A stretch of 64,000 nucleotides of DNA from Actibacterium lipolyticum (GCF_900184935.1 NZ_FXYE01000001.1:992001-1056000); one strand, 5' to 3'. Shown: positions 51,338 through 60,483, counted from the stretch's first letter. Notes: a model not told the origin generated them from the sequence alone. A program made the numbers and translations.

Positions 51338-52024
51338 ATGCGTTTTCTAAGTGTTCTGTTCATCGGCTTGACCATCGCCTCATCTGCCCTTGCCGAAGCG
51401 CCAGTGCCCACAATTACAGTGGTCGGCACGGGCGAAGTTGCGGGCGAACCCGATATGGCGACGATTATCTTGGGTGTGACCAACGCCGGCAAAACCGCTG
51501 CCGAAGCGATGGATCAGACATCGGCAAGTACGGCCGATATTCTGGAGGCCCTGCGCAATGCGGGTATCGCGCCCCGTGACCTACAAACACGTGATCTAAG
51601 CCTGAACCCCAACTGGAACAATCGAAGCAGCACCCCGGGTGCCCCAACGATTGACGGGTTTATCGCCTCAAACACCGTGATGGTGCGCGTGCGTGATCTG
51701 GACAGCCTAGGGGGCGTTCTGGATCAGGTGCTTAACCTTGGCGCCAACACGTTCCGGGGGCTGAGCTTTGGGTTGCAAGATCCCAAACCGGCACAAGACG
51801 AAGCACGCAGAGCAGCCGTCGGCGATGCGATGGCTAAGGCCACGCTTTACGCACAAGCGGCTGGCTTGAACCTTGGTCAGGTCATTTCGATCAGCGAAGC
51901 GGGCGGCAACGTACCGATGCCATTGATGATGGAAAGCGCACGTATGTCGGCGGACATGCCCGTCGCCGCCGGAGAGGTCAGCCTGTCGTCCTCTGTCACG
52001 ATGGTGTTTGCAATCGCGCAATAA
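51338..52024 (+). CDS. Periplasmic SIMPL-domain (DUF541) protein
   Basis: 228 residues from ATG 51338 (GAAGAAGGAGAAA upstream). Signal peptide 1-19 (FLSVLFIGLTIASSALA). The SIMPL domain begins TITVVGTGEVAGEPDMATI, then SASTADILEALRNAGIAPRDLQTRDLSLNP and GFIASNTVMVRVRDLDSLG, ending EVSLSSSVTMVFAI. Family members (BP26, YggE) are periplasmic and linked to oxidative stress; exact function unclear. Divergent from the 48871 gene with 157 bases between. Confidence 0.92.
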   Translation: MRFLSVLFIGLTIASSALAEAPVPTITVVGTGEVAGEPDMATIILGVTNAGKTAAEAMDQTSASTADILEALRNAGIAPRDLQTRDLSLNPNWNNRSSTPGAPTIDGFIASNTVMVRVRDLDSLGGVLDQVLNLGANTFRGLSFGLQDPKPAQDEARRAAVGDAMAKATLYAQAAGLNLGQVISISEAGGNVPMPLMMESARMSADMPVAAGEVSLSSSVTMVFAIAQ

Positions 52025-52071
52025 CCATTTCGGATATGGGCCCAAACAGCCGCACCGTGGCGGCTGAGTAA

Positions 52072-52539
52072 TCAGATGTCTGGCTTGTTCAACATAAGCC
52101 AGACAATCGCCAACACAGCCGTGAAAGCCGGAAAGCCGAAGGCGAACCACCAACGATAAAGCCGGTCATAGGCGGCGGGCAGCGCAGCCCCGGTATCGCG
52201 AGCTTGCCGTGCGACGTTCCGCATTCGGATCTGCATCCAAACCACAGGAAGCCAGAACAGGCCCACAAAGACGTAAAGCAGCAGTGACACGGCGACCCAG
52301 CCTTCAAAAATTGGCCAGCCGACCTCTTTGGCCAGAAGGTACCCGGTGATCGGTTGAAGCCCCGCCGCAGTTGCCGTGAAGACCGTATCGGCAAGCACAA
52401 CGATGCCCGCGACATGGGCAATCAGTCTGGGGTCACGGCTTCGGTTGGAAACGACCATGAAAAAGGCAATGCCTGCACCGGTGCCAAGCAAGACGCAGGC
52501 CCCGATCACATGCAGGAAGATTAGGACATCATAGCTCAT
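52072..52539 (-). CDS. DUF2269 membrane protein
   Basis: 155 residues from ATG 52539, coupled by ATGA to the SDR-DoxX gene. Four membrane helices; opening MSYDVLIFLHVIGACVLLGTG and the conserved His in the first helix and WMQIRMRN segment are typical of DUF2269. Function unknown. The partnership with an SDR-DoxX fusion is the only context. Confidence 0.82.
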   Translation of the reverse strand: MSYDVLIFLHVIGACVLLGTGAGIAFFMVVSNRSRDPRLIAHVAGIVVLADTVFTATAAGLQPITGYLLAKEVGWPIFEGWVAVSLLLYVFVGLFWLPVVWMQIRMRNVARQARDTGAALPAAYDRLYRWWFAFGFPAFTAVLAIVWLMLNKPDI

Positions 52540-53822
52540 CTTTCTTCCATCAGCATCCAGACCACCGCAGCCAAGGCAATACCGGGAAGAACTTTCACCA
52601 TCGGCCCCAGCGGGTCGAGCCACAGCTGAGGAGCCGCAAGCACGCTTCCCCCCAAATATGCCAGCGACAGCGCAATCATGCTAAGCGCGGCTCTTTTCGC
52701 CCACGGTCGCCAAAGGATCAGCAGCCCGAGAGTGATGTCCGCCACCGCGCCGCCAACGACGACGACACCGGCGGGCATGGCGTCATCGGCCAACACGGCC
52801 ATCGCCCCACGCACATCAAAAAGCGCGATCAGGCCAGACAGAACCCAGAAAAGGGCAAGCGTACCAATCGCCAGTGGCATGGTCAGATTAGCACGGGCGA
52901 AAAGGCGTTCCTGTCGGGTGGCGGGAAGCTGCGATAGCGTTTCTTCCAGAGGGCGGCAGGGGGCACCTCCGGCGACCTCCCAGGCGGTTGGATCGCCACG
53001 TATCCCATCGCCAAGCGCCTTGAGCGCTGTGGTGCGCAGAGGAGAGCGCCACCCAAGATGACCAAGCAAGTCGGCAATACGCCCTATAAAGCCAAGGGCA
53101 GCTCTTGGCACCTTTGGCGTGAACACCGGGGCAGGAAAGCCCAGCCAACGCCGCATGGTCGCCGTTAGGTCCGGGAATGAATGGGTTTTGCTTTCGGTCA
53201 AGTCGGCAACGGTACCAGAGGGCACTTTCCCATCGGCAGCGGCAACAACAGCCGCAGCAACGTCACCAACAAAGACGGTCTGGATCTGCGCATCTGGCAA
53301 AACGACTGGAGCCAACAGCGGTATGGATGCCGCGGCCCTCAGCAGGGCTGTGCCGCCATAGGCATCGGCAGAAAGCACAAGGGTGGGGCGCAGGATGACC
53401 CAGTCTTTTGCATGCGTTGAAACGACGGCATCACCACGCGCCTTCGTGCGGAAGAACTTGGTCGACGCGGTGGCAGACACGCCTGCCGCTGAAATCTGCA
53501 CAATACGGCAGGGCAGGGTTTGGGCGGCTTCGACCAACCGCTCAACAGCGGTTACGTGGATCGCGCCCAGATCGTCGCGGGCCCCATTCTGAAGCGCGCC
53601 GGATGCGTTCACGACCACGTCCACACCAGCAAGATGTGTGCGCCATTCGTCGGGGGTGATCGATGGGATATCACGGATCAACCATTGAGCCGCCGGATCG
53701 GCCGCTTGGGCCGAACTGTGCGACCTGCCGACGCCGATGACCTGATAACCCGCGCTGCGCAGGGATCGCATACAGGCGGACCCGATTAGTCCGTACCCTC
53801 CGAGAACGACAGCTTTAGGCAT
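52536..53822 (-). CDS. SDR (NAD-binding) and DoxX-like membrane fusion protein
   Basis: 428 residues. N-terminal ~290 residues are an atypical short-chain dehydrogenase: VVLGGYGLIGSACMRSL (GxxGxxG), VDVVVNASGALQ, VQISAAGVS. The last ~130 residues form four membrane helices resembling DoxX (IGTLALFWVLSGLIALFD, GGAVADITLGLLILWRPW). This SDR-DoxX fusion occurs in many proteobacteria beside DUF2269 genes. Catalytic Tyr-x3-Lys not evident, so it may act as a regulator or complex I-assembly-like factor; that is inference. Confidence 0.85.
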   Translation of the reverse strand: MPKAVVLGGYGLIGSACMRSLRSAGYQVIGVGRSHSSAQAADPAAQWLIRDIPSITPDEWRTHLAGVDVVVNASGALQNGARDDLGAIHVTAVERLVEAAQTLPCRIVQISAAGVSATASTKFFRTKARGDAVVSTHAKDWVILRPTLVLSADAYGGTALLRAAASIPLLAPVVLPDAQIQTVFVGDVAAAVVAAADGKVPSGTVADLTESKTHSFPDLTATMRRWLGFPAPVFTPKVPRAALGFIGRIADLLGHLGWRSPLRTTALKALGDGIRGDPTAWEVAGGAPCRPLEETLSQLPATRQERLFARANLTMPLAIGTLALFWVLSGLIALFDVRGAMAVLADDAMPAGVVVVGGAVADITLGLLILWRPWAKRAALSMIALSLAYLGGSVLAAPQLWLDPLGPMVKVLPGIALAAVVWMLMEER

Positions 53823-53874
53823 AGAAAGACCGATCTGGTATAATAACTGGGCCGCCGTTGCGGCGACCCAAAGG

Positions 53875-55161
53875 TTAGGTTGCGGTCTTTGACAGGGCCT
53901 GATCTAGATCGGCGATCAAATCGTCTGCATCTTCGATCCCGATGGAAACACGTACCATGTTCGGTGCGGCACCTGCGGCCTCTTGCTGTTCTGGCGACAG
54001 CTGCCGGTGCGTGGTCGATGCCGAATGGATGATAAGCGACCGGGTGTCGCCAAGGTTGGCAACATGGCTGAAAATCTCGACTGAATCGACAAGCTTGACG
54101 CAGGCTTCGTAGCCGCCCTTTACAGCAAAGGTGAACAGCCCACCCGCGCCCTTGGGGCAAATGGTTTCGACCCGGTTGTGATAGGGGCTGGACGGCAAGC
54201 CAGCATAGGTCACGAAATCAACCCGCGGATCATTTTCCAACCACGTGGCAACCTTGACGGCGTTTTCAACGTGGCGCTCCATGCGCAGGCTTAGCGTTTC
54301 GATCCCCATCAGCGTGTAGTGGGCGGCTTGTGGGTTCATCGTCATCCCCAGATCGCGCAGCCCAATTGCGATACTGTGAAACGTGAACGCCAGTGGCCCA
54401 AACGTTTCGTGGAACTTCAGGCCGTGATACGCAGGCTCGGGTTCGCTGAGGGATGGGAATTTGCCAAGGGCGGACCAGTCAAACTTGCCCGAATCCACGA
54501 CAGCGCCGCCGGTGACAGTGCCGTTGCCGGTCAGGTATTTGGTTGTCGAATGAACCACCAACGATGCGCCGTGTTCGATCGGGCGGCACAGATAGGGCGT
54601 GGCCGATGTGTTATCGACGATCAGTGGTACACCTGCCTCGTCCGAGATGGACGAGATCGCATCCAGATCGGTGATATAGCCGCCGGGGTTCGCGATGGAT
54701 TCGCAAAAGACGGCGCGGGTGTTTTCGTCGATGGCGCGGCGCACTGCGTCCAGATCGTCGAAATCTACGAAAGTGGCGGACCAGCCAAAGCGTTTGATGG
54801 TTTGGCTGAACTGGGTGACCGTGCCGCCGTAAAGACGGGTCGAGGCAACCACATTGCACCCCGGTGCCATAAGTGGGAACAGCGCCATGATCTGGGCGGC
54901 GTGCCCCGATGAACAGCAGACCGCACCAACCCCACCTTCCAGCGTTGCAATCCGTTCCTGAAGAACAGCAACCGTTGGGTTGGTCAGGCGGGAATAGATA
55001 TATCCAACCTCTTGCAGGTTAAACAAAGCGGCAGCGTGATCCGCGTCGCGAAAGACGTAAGCAGTTGTTTGGTAAATCGGTGTTTGGCGTGCACCTGTGG
55101 CCGGGTCAGGGCGTGCGCCAGCGTGAATTTGCAGCGTGTCGAAGCCGAAATTGTCGGACAT
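53875..55161 (-). CDS. metY: O-acetylhomoserine sulfhydrylase/aminocarboxypropyltransferase
   Basis: 428 residues, ATG with GGAGGAAA. PLP enzyme of the Cys/Met gamma family: YSRLTNPTVAVLQERIATLEGG, phosphate-binding SSGHAAQIMAL, DNTSATPYLCRP, and HSTTKYLTGNG with the Schiff-base Lys208. It makes homocysteine from O-acetylhomoserine and sulfide. The length and QIHAG start fit MetY rather than MetZ or MetB. A hairpin that covers its ribosome binding site lies at 55168-55192. Confidence 0.92.
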   Translation of the reverse strand: MSDNFGFDTLQIHAGARPDPATGARQTPIYQTTAYVFRDADHAAALFNLQEVGYIYSRLTNPTVAVLQERIATLEGGVGAVCCSSGHAAQIMALFPLMAPGCNVVASTRLYGGTVTQFSQTIKRFGWSATFVDFDDLDAVRRAIDENTRAVFCESIANPGGYITDLDAISSISDEAGVPLIVDNTSATPYLCRPIEHGASLVVHSTTKYLTGNGTVTGGAVVDSGKFDWSALGKFPSLSEPEPAYHGLKFHETFGPLAFTFHSIAIGLRDLGMTMNPQAAHYTLMGIETLSLRMERHVENAVKVATWLENDPRVDFVTYAGLPSSPYHNRVETICPKGAGGLFTFAVKGGYEACVKLVDSVEIFSHVANLGDTRSLIIHSASTTHRQLSPEQQEAAGAAPNMVRVSIGIEDADDLIADLDQALSKTAT

Positions 55162-55167
55162 AAAATT

Positions 55168-55192
55168 TCCTCCCTAAAGTCATTAGAGAGGA
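55168..55192 (-). promoter_or_regulatory. Hairpin sequestering the metY ribosome binding site
   Basis: In the mRNA, 55192-55183 (UCCUCUCUAA) pairs with 55177-55168 (UUAGGGAGGA) over 10 bp with one G-U pair and a 5-base loop. The 3' arm contains the whole GGAGGA Shine-Dalgarno sequence. It does not match the SAM-II or SAM/SAH aptamers I know. Confidence 0.6.
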
Positions 55193-55295
55193 GCGTAGGC
55201 GATTGCTTAACCCTGCACAATCACGACAAGCGACGGCTGATTTCCTTTCAGGCGCGGGGCATTGATACAATCTGTGTGCCGCGCTGGGGCGCACC

Positions 55296-56285
55296 TTAGC
55301 GCAGCCAAAGATTGGCGCGGCGAATCTGATTTCTGATCATCTGTTCGCGCCGCGGCAAATCGTTGCGATCAAACATGGCGCGCACTTTGTGACCCTTGCC
55401 CTGATAGATCAGCCGCTTGAACGGTTCGTATTGCTTTAGAACCTTTTTGATCTTGTTGGGGGCGGTCACGGCTTCCAACACCTCAACGGCCTTGTCGCTT
55501 TCGCGGGCGTAAAGCAGGGGCAAGACGCGCCAGTGGCAACTTACATCGCCGTCCAGCCCGTCAAGCTCGGGCCCGGGTCGGCCACCGCCGAAGGATTTGA
55601 TGACCAGTGGCAGGGCGACCTGATCCAGCCAAGGGTCAAGGTTTTGGCAGACCATTGGTTCAGGGCCATCATCACGGATGGTGGTGGCGTATTGCACGAA
55701 CCGTTCGCCAAATTCGCGGGGACAGCGGTGAAAAAACCAACCAGCGTTAAAGTACATGTATCGCTGCCAGTATTCGTCAGGCTGTGACAGATCGAGGGTC
55801 GATTCATAATCCAACCCGAACTTGTCATAAAGCGAGCGCCAGATATCGCCGTAGCCCGGGCCATAAAGTTCAATCTGTGGCCAAGTCCCCTCGCGCCGCA
55901 TGGAGGCTGAGGGACGGTCAAAATCAAACGGGACCTCTGACAACTTGCCAGTGATCAGCGTGTCGGTGTCGAAAAAGACAAACGGCTCGCCTTCGGGCAG
56001 GGCGCTTAGCCCTTCGATTTTGTTTCCGTAGGGGTAGTAGGACCCAAAATGGTGGTTCTCAAACGGAACGATTTCTGCGCCCAACGACTCAAGCAGGTTA
56101 CGCACTTCGGCGTTGGCCATGCGCGGGTTATTATCCCAACGATCACCGGGCCGTGGTTCACCAATAATGAGTCGGCCCTGAAAGTCAGGGTCCGAATGGC
56201 GCAGCGACGCGGCGAACATCAGCGCCTCGTATTGCAGCCGACCGTTCTGTCCGATGATCAGAATATTGAATTTTTTGCGCGTCAT
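55296..56285 (-). CDS. Putative glycosyltransferase-like protein
   Basis: 329 residues from ATG 56285; the frame continues to 56606 but would run through tRNA-Tyr. Opening KKFNILIIGQNGRLQYEALM then FASSLR-like helix. A DxD-type motif FFDTDTLITG (Asp106, Asp108) after a strand is typical of GT-A fold transferases, as is YFNAGWFFHRCPREFGERF. Further acidic-aromatic stretches suit sugar-nucleotide binding. Family not recognised. Stands alone after tRNA-Tyr. Confidence 0.65.
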   Translation of the reverse strand: MTRKKFNILIIGQNGRLQYEALMFAASLRHSDPDFQGRLIIGEPRPGDRWDNNPRMANAEVRNLLESLGAEIVPFENHHFGSYYPYGNKIEGLSALPEGEPFVFFDTDTLITGKLSEVPFDFDRPSASMRREGTWPQIELYGPGYGDIWRSLYDKFGLDYESTLDLSQPDEYWQRYMYFNAGWFFHRCPREFGERFVQYATTIRDDGPEPMVCQNLDPWLDQVALPLVIKSFGGGRPGPELDGLDGDVSCHWRVLPLLYARESDKAVEVLEAVTAPNKIKKVLKQYEPFKRLIYQGKGHKVRAMFDRNDLPRREQMIRNQIRRANLWLR

Positions 56286-56428
56286 GCTGATTGCGGCCAA
56301 GCCCTTGGTGTTTCGTGGCTTAGTATAGGTATCATTGGTCGCGGTCAAAACCCCGACTGCAAGACGGGCAAACGCCCGGTTCCTGCTTCGCGTGAAGCAC
56401 CAATTCAGTGTTTTAACTGAGGGGGTGT

Positions 56429-56512
56429 TGGTGGGCGACCCTGGAATCGAACCAGGCGTGCGTCTCCGCGAGGGAGTTACAGTCCCCTGCCACACCTTGC
56501 GGCCTGTCGCCC
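56429..56512 (-). tRNA. tRNA-Tyr (anticodon GTA)
   Basis: Acceptor GGGCGAC/GTCGCCC (56512-56506 with 56439-56433), discriminator A, CCA encoded at 56431-56429. Anticodon stem GGGGA/TCCCT with loop CTGTAAC, anticodon at 56480-56478. A long variable arm (class II) and T-arm CCTGG TTCGATT CCAGG. 84 bases including CCA. Confidence 0.96.
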
Positions 56513-56623
56513 AACGAGGAGGGGGGATATAGCCACCTTTAGGGGCCGTCAACAGGAAAATCTCTTGCGAAGTGATTGCCGACGCTGCATGTTCCGCGCT
56601 CTGCATCGAAGGGGCTTGTTGCC

Positions 56624-57409
56624 ATGAAAAAACCGACCTGGGTAATCGACAAAGAACGCGCCAAACGCGCGGCTGCCGCCGAGACGGTTTGGCTGTTCGG
56701 GCTTCACGCGGTGCGCGATGCGCTGATGAACCCCAGACGGGAGCGTTTGCGGCTGATCGTTACGAAGAACGCCGCCGATAAACTGGCCGATGCGATTGCG
56801 CAAAGCGGGATGGAACCCGAAATGTCAGATCCGCGCCGGTTCGCCGCGCCACTGGATTCGGGTTCGGTGCACCAAGGGGCCGCGTTGGAAGTAAAGCCGT
56901 TGGATTGGGGCAAGGTCGAAGATGTGTGTGAACCGGGGCAGGGATCGCCTCGTGTTGTTTTGCTGGACCGGGTGACCGACCCGCATAACGTTGGCGCGAT
57001 TCTGCGATCTGCCGAGGTGTTCGGTGCCTGTGCCGTTATCGCGCCCCACCGTCATTCTGCGCCTGAAACAGGTGCCCTTGCCAAAACCGCGTCTGGCGCG
57101 TTGGAACGGCAGCCTTATCTGCGGGTCAAGAACCTTGCCGACACGATGGAGGTGCTGCGCAAGATGGGCTATATCCTGTTCGGTCTTGATGGCGAGGCAG
57201 AGGTGACGTTGGATGCCGCGGTTGGAACGTCACGTGATTTGCCGGTCGGATTGGTGTTGGGGGCTGAAGGGCCGGGCCTGCGGGAACGCACGCGCAACAC
57301 ATGCGATACTTTGGTGAAAATTCCGTTTTCAGGGGAGTTTGGTTCACTTAACGTCTCGAATGCGGCGGCGGTGTCCCTATATGCTGCACGTAACTACACA
57401 GCAGAGTAA
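56624..57409 (+). CDS. rlmB: 23S rRNA (guanosine-2'-O-)-methyltransferase RlmB-type
   Basis: 261 residues from ATG 56624; a start at 56576 is in frame but lies in the tRNA flank. N-terminal substrate-binding domain: WLFGLHAVRDALMNPRRERLR. The SPOUT/SpoU domain has the three motifs LDRVTDPHNVGAILRSAEVFG-like, GLVLGAEGPGLR and IPFSGEFGSLNVSNAAAVSLY, forming the knotted SAM site. RlmB methylates G2251; related tRNA methyltransferases share the motifs, so specificity is by family likeness. Located next to tRNA-Tyr. Confidence 0.9.
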   Translation: MKKPTWVIDKERAKRAAAAETVWLFGLHAVRDALMNPRRERLRLIVTKNAADKLADAIAQSGMEPEMSDPRRFAAPLDSGSVHQGAALEVKPLDWGKVEDVCEPGQGSPRVVLLDRVTDPHNVGAILRSAEVFGACAVIAPHRHSAPETGALAKTASGALERQPYLRVKNLADTMEVLRKMGYILFGLDGEAEVTLDAAVGTSRDLPVGLVLGAEGPGLRERTRNTCDTLVKIPFSGEFGSLNVSNAAAVSLYAARNYTAE

Positions 57410-57412
57410 CCA

Positions 57413-57703
57413 ATGCCCAACACGCCTAGAATCGCCACTTGTTGTTATTGCGGCACGCGCGCCGCACTGATCTTGAAGGGCGACGTGCGGCACGAACTTA
57501 GTTGCAGTGCATGTGGCGCGCCGCTTCATGCGATGAAGCGATTGAAAGAGGCTGAGGGCACTCACAAAAACGTGAAAGCGCCGGTTCGGTCGGCCAGTGT
57601 GCAGCACACGTCGGAACCGAGAAAACGCAAAAAGAAGAAAAAGCCCCTTAAACGGCGGATTTTAAGCGAAGTGTTCGACATCATCGAAGACATTTTCGAC
57701 TAG
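57413..57703 (+). CDS. Zinc-ribbon protein with basic tail, unknown
   Basis: 96 residues, 3 bases after rlmB, so probably co-transcribed. Zinc ribbon with Cys10, Cys13, Cys31 and Cys34 (CCYCG and CSACG). A Lys/Arg-rich region follows (PRKRKKKKKPLKRR) and an acidic end (EVFDIIEDIFD). The shape suggests nucleic-acid binding. No named family recognised. Confidence 0.7.
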   Translation: MPNTPRIATCCYCGTRAALILKGDVRHELSCSACGAPLHAMKRLKEAEGTHKNVKAPVRSASVQHTSEPRKRKKKKKPLKRRILSEVFDIIEDIFD

Positions 57704-57779
57704 GCCGACGTTCATCTGTTGTTCACAGATATATTACATCCCCTAGGCATTCAGGTTTCTATACCTATCTGAATATGAG

Positions 57780-57867
57780 TAGGCGCGACACCGGAACTGT
57801 CGCGCTTCACTTCACTGTCCCTCGTTCCGTGACTGGCGCCCGGCCTAATTGGCCCGGGCGCTTTTTT
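57780..57867 (+). ncRNA. Candidate small RNA with terminator
   Basis: Two hairpins: GCGCGACA/TGTCGCGC (57783-57790 / 57798-57805) and GCGCCCGGCC...GGCCCGGGCGC (57836-57861) followed by six T. The linker between them is pyrimidine-rich and unpaired. Upstream, at 57749-57774, is the inverted repeat ATTCAG-N14-CTGAAT. Alternatively it is just the 3' end of the rlmB unit. No clear promoter boxes. Confidence 0.45.
57836..57867 (+). terminator. Intrinsic terminator before the CoA-binding protein gene
   Basis: GC-rich stem with one bulge, loop TAATT, followed by TTTTTT; ends 16 bases before the next start codon. It should end the rlmB-zinc-ribbon transcript or the small RNA. Confidence 0.88.
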
Positions 57868-57883
57868 GTGCTTAGGCTGCGCC

Positions 57884-58360
57884 ATGGCAGATTATTCCGA
57901 CGAGTTTCTGAAAACGATTCTGACGCGTGCAAAGGTGATTGCCGTGGTTGGGGTTTCAACGAATCCGGTGCGCCCCAGCTATTACGTTGCGCGGTATCTG
58001 AAATTGCGTGGCAAACGCATCATCCCGGTCAATCCCGGCCACGCTGGGAAAGAACTGTTCGGAGAGATGATTTACCCCGATCTGGAAAGCATCCCAAAGG
58101 ATATTCCCGTCGATATGGTCGATATCTTTCGCCGTTCAGAACACGTGTCGCCGATTGTGGAACAAGCAATCGCGCATCTTCCCGCGCTGAAAACCGTTTG
58201 GATGCAGATAGGCGTAGAAAACGCTGACGCGGCCGAAGCGGCGCAAAACGCTGGGGTGGACGTGGTGCAAAACCGCTGCCCCAAGATCGAGATGCAGCGC
58301 CTGTTTGGCGAACTTCGCATGGGCGGTTTTGCCACCGGCGTTATTTCATCCAAGCTTTAG
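57884..58360 (+). CDS. CoA-binding-domain protein
   Basis: 158 residues from ATG 57884. Rossmann-type CoA_binding domain: VIAVVGVSTNPVRPSYYVARYL, IIPVNPGHAGKELFG, ESIPKDIPVDMVDIFRRSEHV, and VWMQIGVENADAAEAA, ending NRCPKIE. Same fold as the succinyl-CoA synthetase alpha N-domain (YccU family). Function not known. Its start lies so close after the terminator that its own promoter must overlap that hairpin or the start of the gene. Confidence 0.88.
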   Translation: MADYSDEFLKTILTRAKVIAVVGVSTNPVRPSYYVARYLKLRGKRIIPVNPGHAGKELFGEMIYPDLESIPKDIPVDMVDIFRRSEHVSPIVEQAIAHLPALKTVWMQIGVENADAAEAAQNAGVDVVQNRCPKIEMQRLFGELRMGGFATGVISSKL

Positions 58361-58363
58361 GAG

Positions 58364-58675
58364 CTATTTCCGCGCTGCTTTTTCCGCGATGCCGGATGTG
58401 CCTTCGCGCCGTTCCAGTTCGCCCATAACATCCGCCAGGCTGACATCGCGCGCAGCCAGCATGACCAGCAGGTGATACAGCACATCCGCCGCCTCGCTGG
58501 TCAGTTTGGCGGTGTCGCCTTTAGCGGCTTCGATGATCGCCTCAATCGCTTCTTCACCGAACTTTTCGGCGCATTTCTCAGGGCCTTTGGCCAGCAACTT
58601 GGCCGTCCAAGAACTGTCAGGGTCGGCGCCTTTGCGGGACTCTATCGTTTGGGCCAGTTTTTCTAGTGCGTTCAT
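58364..58675 (-). CDS. hisE: Phosphoribosyl-ATP pyrophosphatase
   Basis: 103 residues; start overlaps the hisF stop (ATGA). Second step of histidine synthesis, PR-ATP to PR-AMP. MazG-like helices with [22 protein letters not shown] (E-x2-E metal site) and [21 protein letters not shown] (E-x2-D). Stand-alone HisE, as in many alphaproteobacteria where HisI is separate. Confidence 0.95.
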   Translation of the reverse strand: MNALEKLAQTIESRKGADPDSSWTAKLLAKGPEKCAEKFGEEAIEAIIEAAKGDTAKLTSEAADVLYHLLVMLAARDVSLADVMGELERREGTSGIAEKAARK

Positions 58676-59433
58676 GACACCCTCATCGGGATACCGGCGT
58701 CGGCCATGTGTTTCTTGGCCTCGCCAATAGTGAAGTCACCGAAGTGAAAGATGGAGGCTGCAAGTACCGCGCTTGCGCCGCCCTTGGTGACGCCTTCGAC
58801 CAAGTGATCCAGCGTGCCAACCCCACCCGATGCGATGACCGGAATATCGACCGCGTCGGAAATCGCACGGGTCAGAGGCAGGTTAAAACCGGCCCGCGTG
58901 CCGTCCCGATCCATCGAGGTTAGCAGGATTTCACCAGCACCTTTTTCAGCCACCAGCTTGGCAAATTCGACCGCGTCAATGCCGGTGGGTTTGCGACCGC
59001 CGTGTGTGAAAATTTCCCACTTGCCAGGGGAAACGGTTTTCGCGTCGATGGCAACAACGATGCACTGGCTGCCGAACTTTTGCGCGGCTTCGCGCACCAC
59101 ATCGGGGTTGGCCACCGCCGCAGAGTTGAAGCTGACCTTATCCGCACCGGCCAGCAACAAGGCGCGCACATCATCCGTTGTGCGAACACCGCCACCCACA
59201 GTCAGGGGCATAAAGCATTGTTCGGCTGTGCGGCGCACAAGGTCAAACATCGTGCCGCGGTTTTCGTGGGTCGCGTGAATATCAAGGAAACACAGTTCGT
59301 CCGCGCCAGCGGCGTCATAGGCCTTCGCAGCCTCAACCGGGTCGCCTGCATCAATCAGATCGACAAAATTCACACCTTTGACGACGCGCCCGTCGGCCAC
59401 ATCAAGGCAGGGGATGATCCGTGTTTTAAGCAT
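58672..59433 (-). CDS. hisF: Imidazole glycerol phosphate synthase subunit HisF
   Basis: 253 residues from ATG 59433 (GAAGGAC upstream). TIM barrel: [19 protein letters not shown] with Asp11, [43 protein letters not shown]. Cyclises PRFAR with ammonia from HisH to imidazole glycerol phosphate and AICAR. hisH lies 2.3 kb away with hisA and two unrelated genes between. Confidence 0.97.
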   Translation of the reverse strand: MLKTRIIPCLDVADGRVVKGVNFVDLIDAGDPVEAAKAYDAAGADELCFLDIHATHENRGTMFDLVRRTAEQCFMPLTVGGGVRTTDDVRALLLAGADKVSFNSAAVANPDVVREAAQKFGSQCIVVAIDAKTVSPGKWEIFTHGGRKPTGIDAVEFAKLVAEKGAGEILLTSMDRDGTRAGFNLPLTRAISDAVDIPVIASGGVGTLDHLVEGVTKGGASAVLAASIFHFGDFTIGEAKKHMADAGIPMRVS

Positions 59434-59532
59434 TCTGCGCGGTCCTTCGCTGATCACGGGATGTTTTATGGGCAAACGCGCCCAGTGGCCAGAGGATTGG
59501 CAACGTTCCATTTTCAATACGGAGAATGCACC

Positions 59533-59976
59533 ATGAAGCCATTTCTTTTCTTCATTCTAACCGCCCTTGGCGCCGTGCCCGGGTTCGCGGACGAAATCGT
59601 GCGCGTAAAGGCCACCGGCGACGTCACACAAACGATGAACGCGTTAGAGGCCGCCGTGACGGGGGCCGGCGCAACCGTATTTGCGCGCGTGGATCACGCT
59701 GGCGGTGCGGCGTCTGTGGATATGGAGTTGCCGCCGTCAGAGCTGTTGGTGTTCGGCAATCCAAAACTGGGCACCCCGGCGATGATCGACGACCCGCTGG
59801 CGGGGCTTTTCCTGCCGCTTAAGGTGCTGGTCTATGAAGACGCCGACGGTGTCTGGCTGGCATATGAGGCACCGGCCGAAATGCTGGATGACCTGAACAT
59901 CAGCGATGACGCCACATACCTTTCGGTTATGGCAGGGGCACTGGACAAACTTACCGCTAAGGCCGCAGGCGGCTAA
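59533..59976 (+). CDS. DUF302 family exported protein
   Basis: 147 residues from ATG 59533 (GGAGAATGCA upstream). Signal peptide 1-19 ([16 protein letters not shown]). DUF302 region: [61 protein letters not shown]. Periplasmic; function unknown. Sits on the opposite strand inside the histidine cluster and converges with the DUF2867 gene (4-base overlap). Confidence 0.88.
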   Translation: MKPFLFFILTALGAVPGFADEIVRVKATGDVTQTMNALEAAVTGAGATVFARVDHAGGAASVDMELPPSELLVFGNPKLGTPAMIDDPLAGLFLPLKVLVYEDADGVWLAYEAPAEMLDDLNISDDATYLSVMAGALDKLTAKAAGG

Positions 59977-60419
59977 GCGGCGCGTTCAATCCGGCCCACC
60001 AAGCTGCGCACGATCAATATGTGGAACGGCATAACCGCCGCCAAATAGGCGCGGCCACCCAAGTTGTGGCAATGCACCCATGTACCAAGATGGCAGCGGC
60101 CATTGCTGTTTAGCACCGAGATGCGGAAGTTCAGGTGCCGGTCATCGGTGCCGAGGATAAGTTCATCTTCGGTTTCCGATAGAATTGGAAAGGCGCCGAC
60201 CTTTATCCCCTCTGCCTCGGTCTTTAGTCCGAACGGGGCCATCAAAGCGTTGCGTAGCTTCAGCAGGGCGCTGGCCCACCAAGGGAACTGCATCGCAACC
60301 TCGGCCGCGTCGCGTGCGGAAAGCGTGGTTGGGCAAGAATAGCTGTCAAAGAAATCGCCTTGGGCGACGTTGGGCCAAAGGGCACTGTCTTGGGGGTGTT
60401 CTGACTTTAATACGGCCAT
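59973..60419 (-). CDS. DUF2867 family protein
   Basis: 148 residues, CGGAGC upstream. SRPBCC-like DUF2867 features: DSYSCPTTLSARDAAEVAMQFP, WWASALLKLRNALMAPFGL, VLNSNGRCHLGTWVHCHNLGG, YLAAVMPFHILIVRSLV. Ligand unknown. Lies between hisA and hisF, in the same direction. Confidence 0.85.
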   Translation of the reverse strand: MAVLKSEHPQDSALWPNVAQGDFFDSYSCPTTLSARDAAEVAMQFPWWASALLKLRNALMAPFGLKTEAEGIKVGAFPILSETEDELILGTDDRHLNFRISVLNSNGRCHLGTWVHCHNLGGRAYLAAVMPFHILIVRSLVGRIERAA

Positions 60420-60483
60420 GGGAATGCTCCGATCTAATAAAGATCAGCAAACCCTTTGGCCGTATCAAATGCGATGCGACGAA

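Noticed and set aside
55162-55295. SAM-II or SAM/SAH riboswitch before metY
   Set aside because: The upstream sequence lacks their conserved cores; only the short RBS hairpin is seen.
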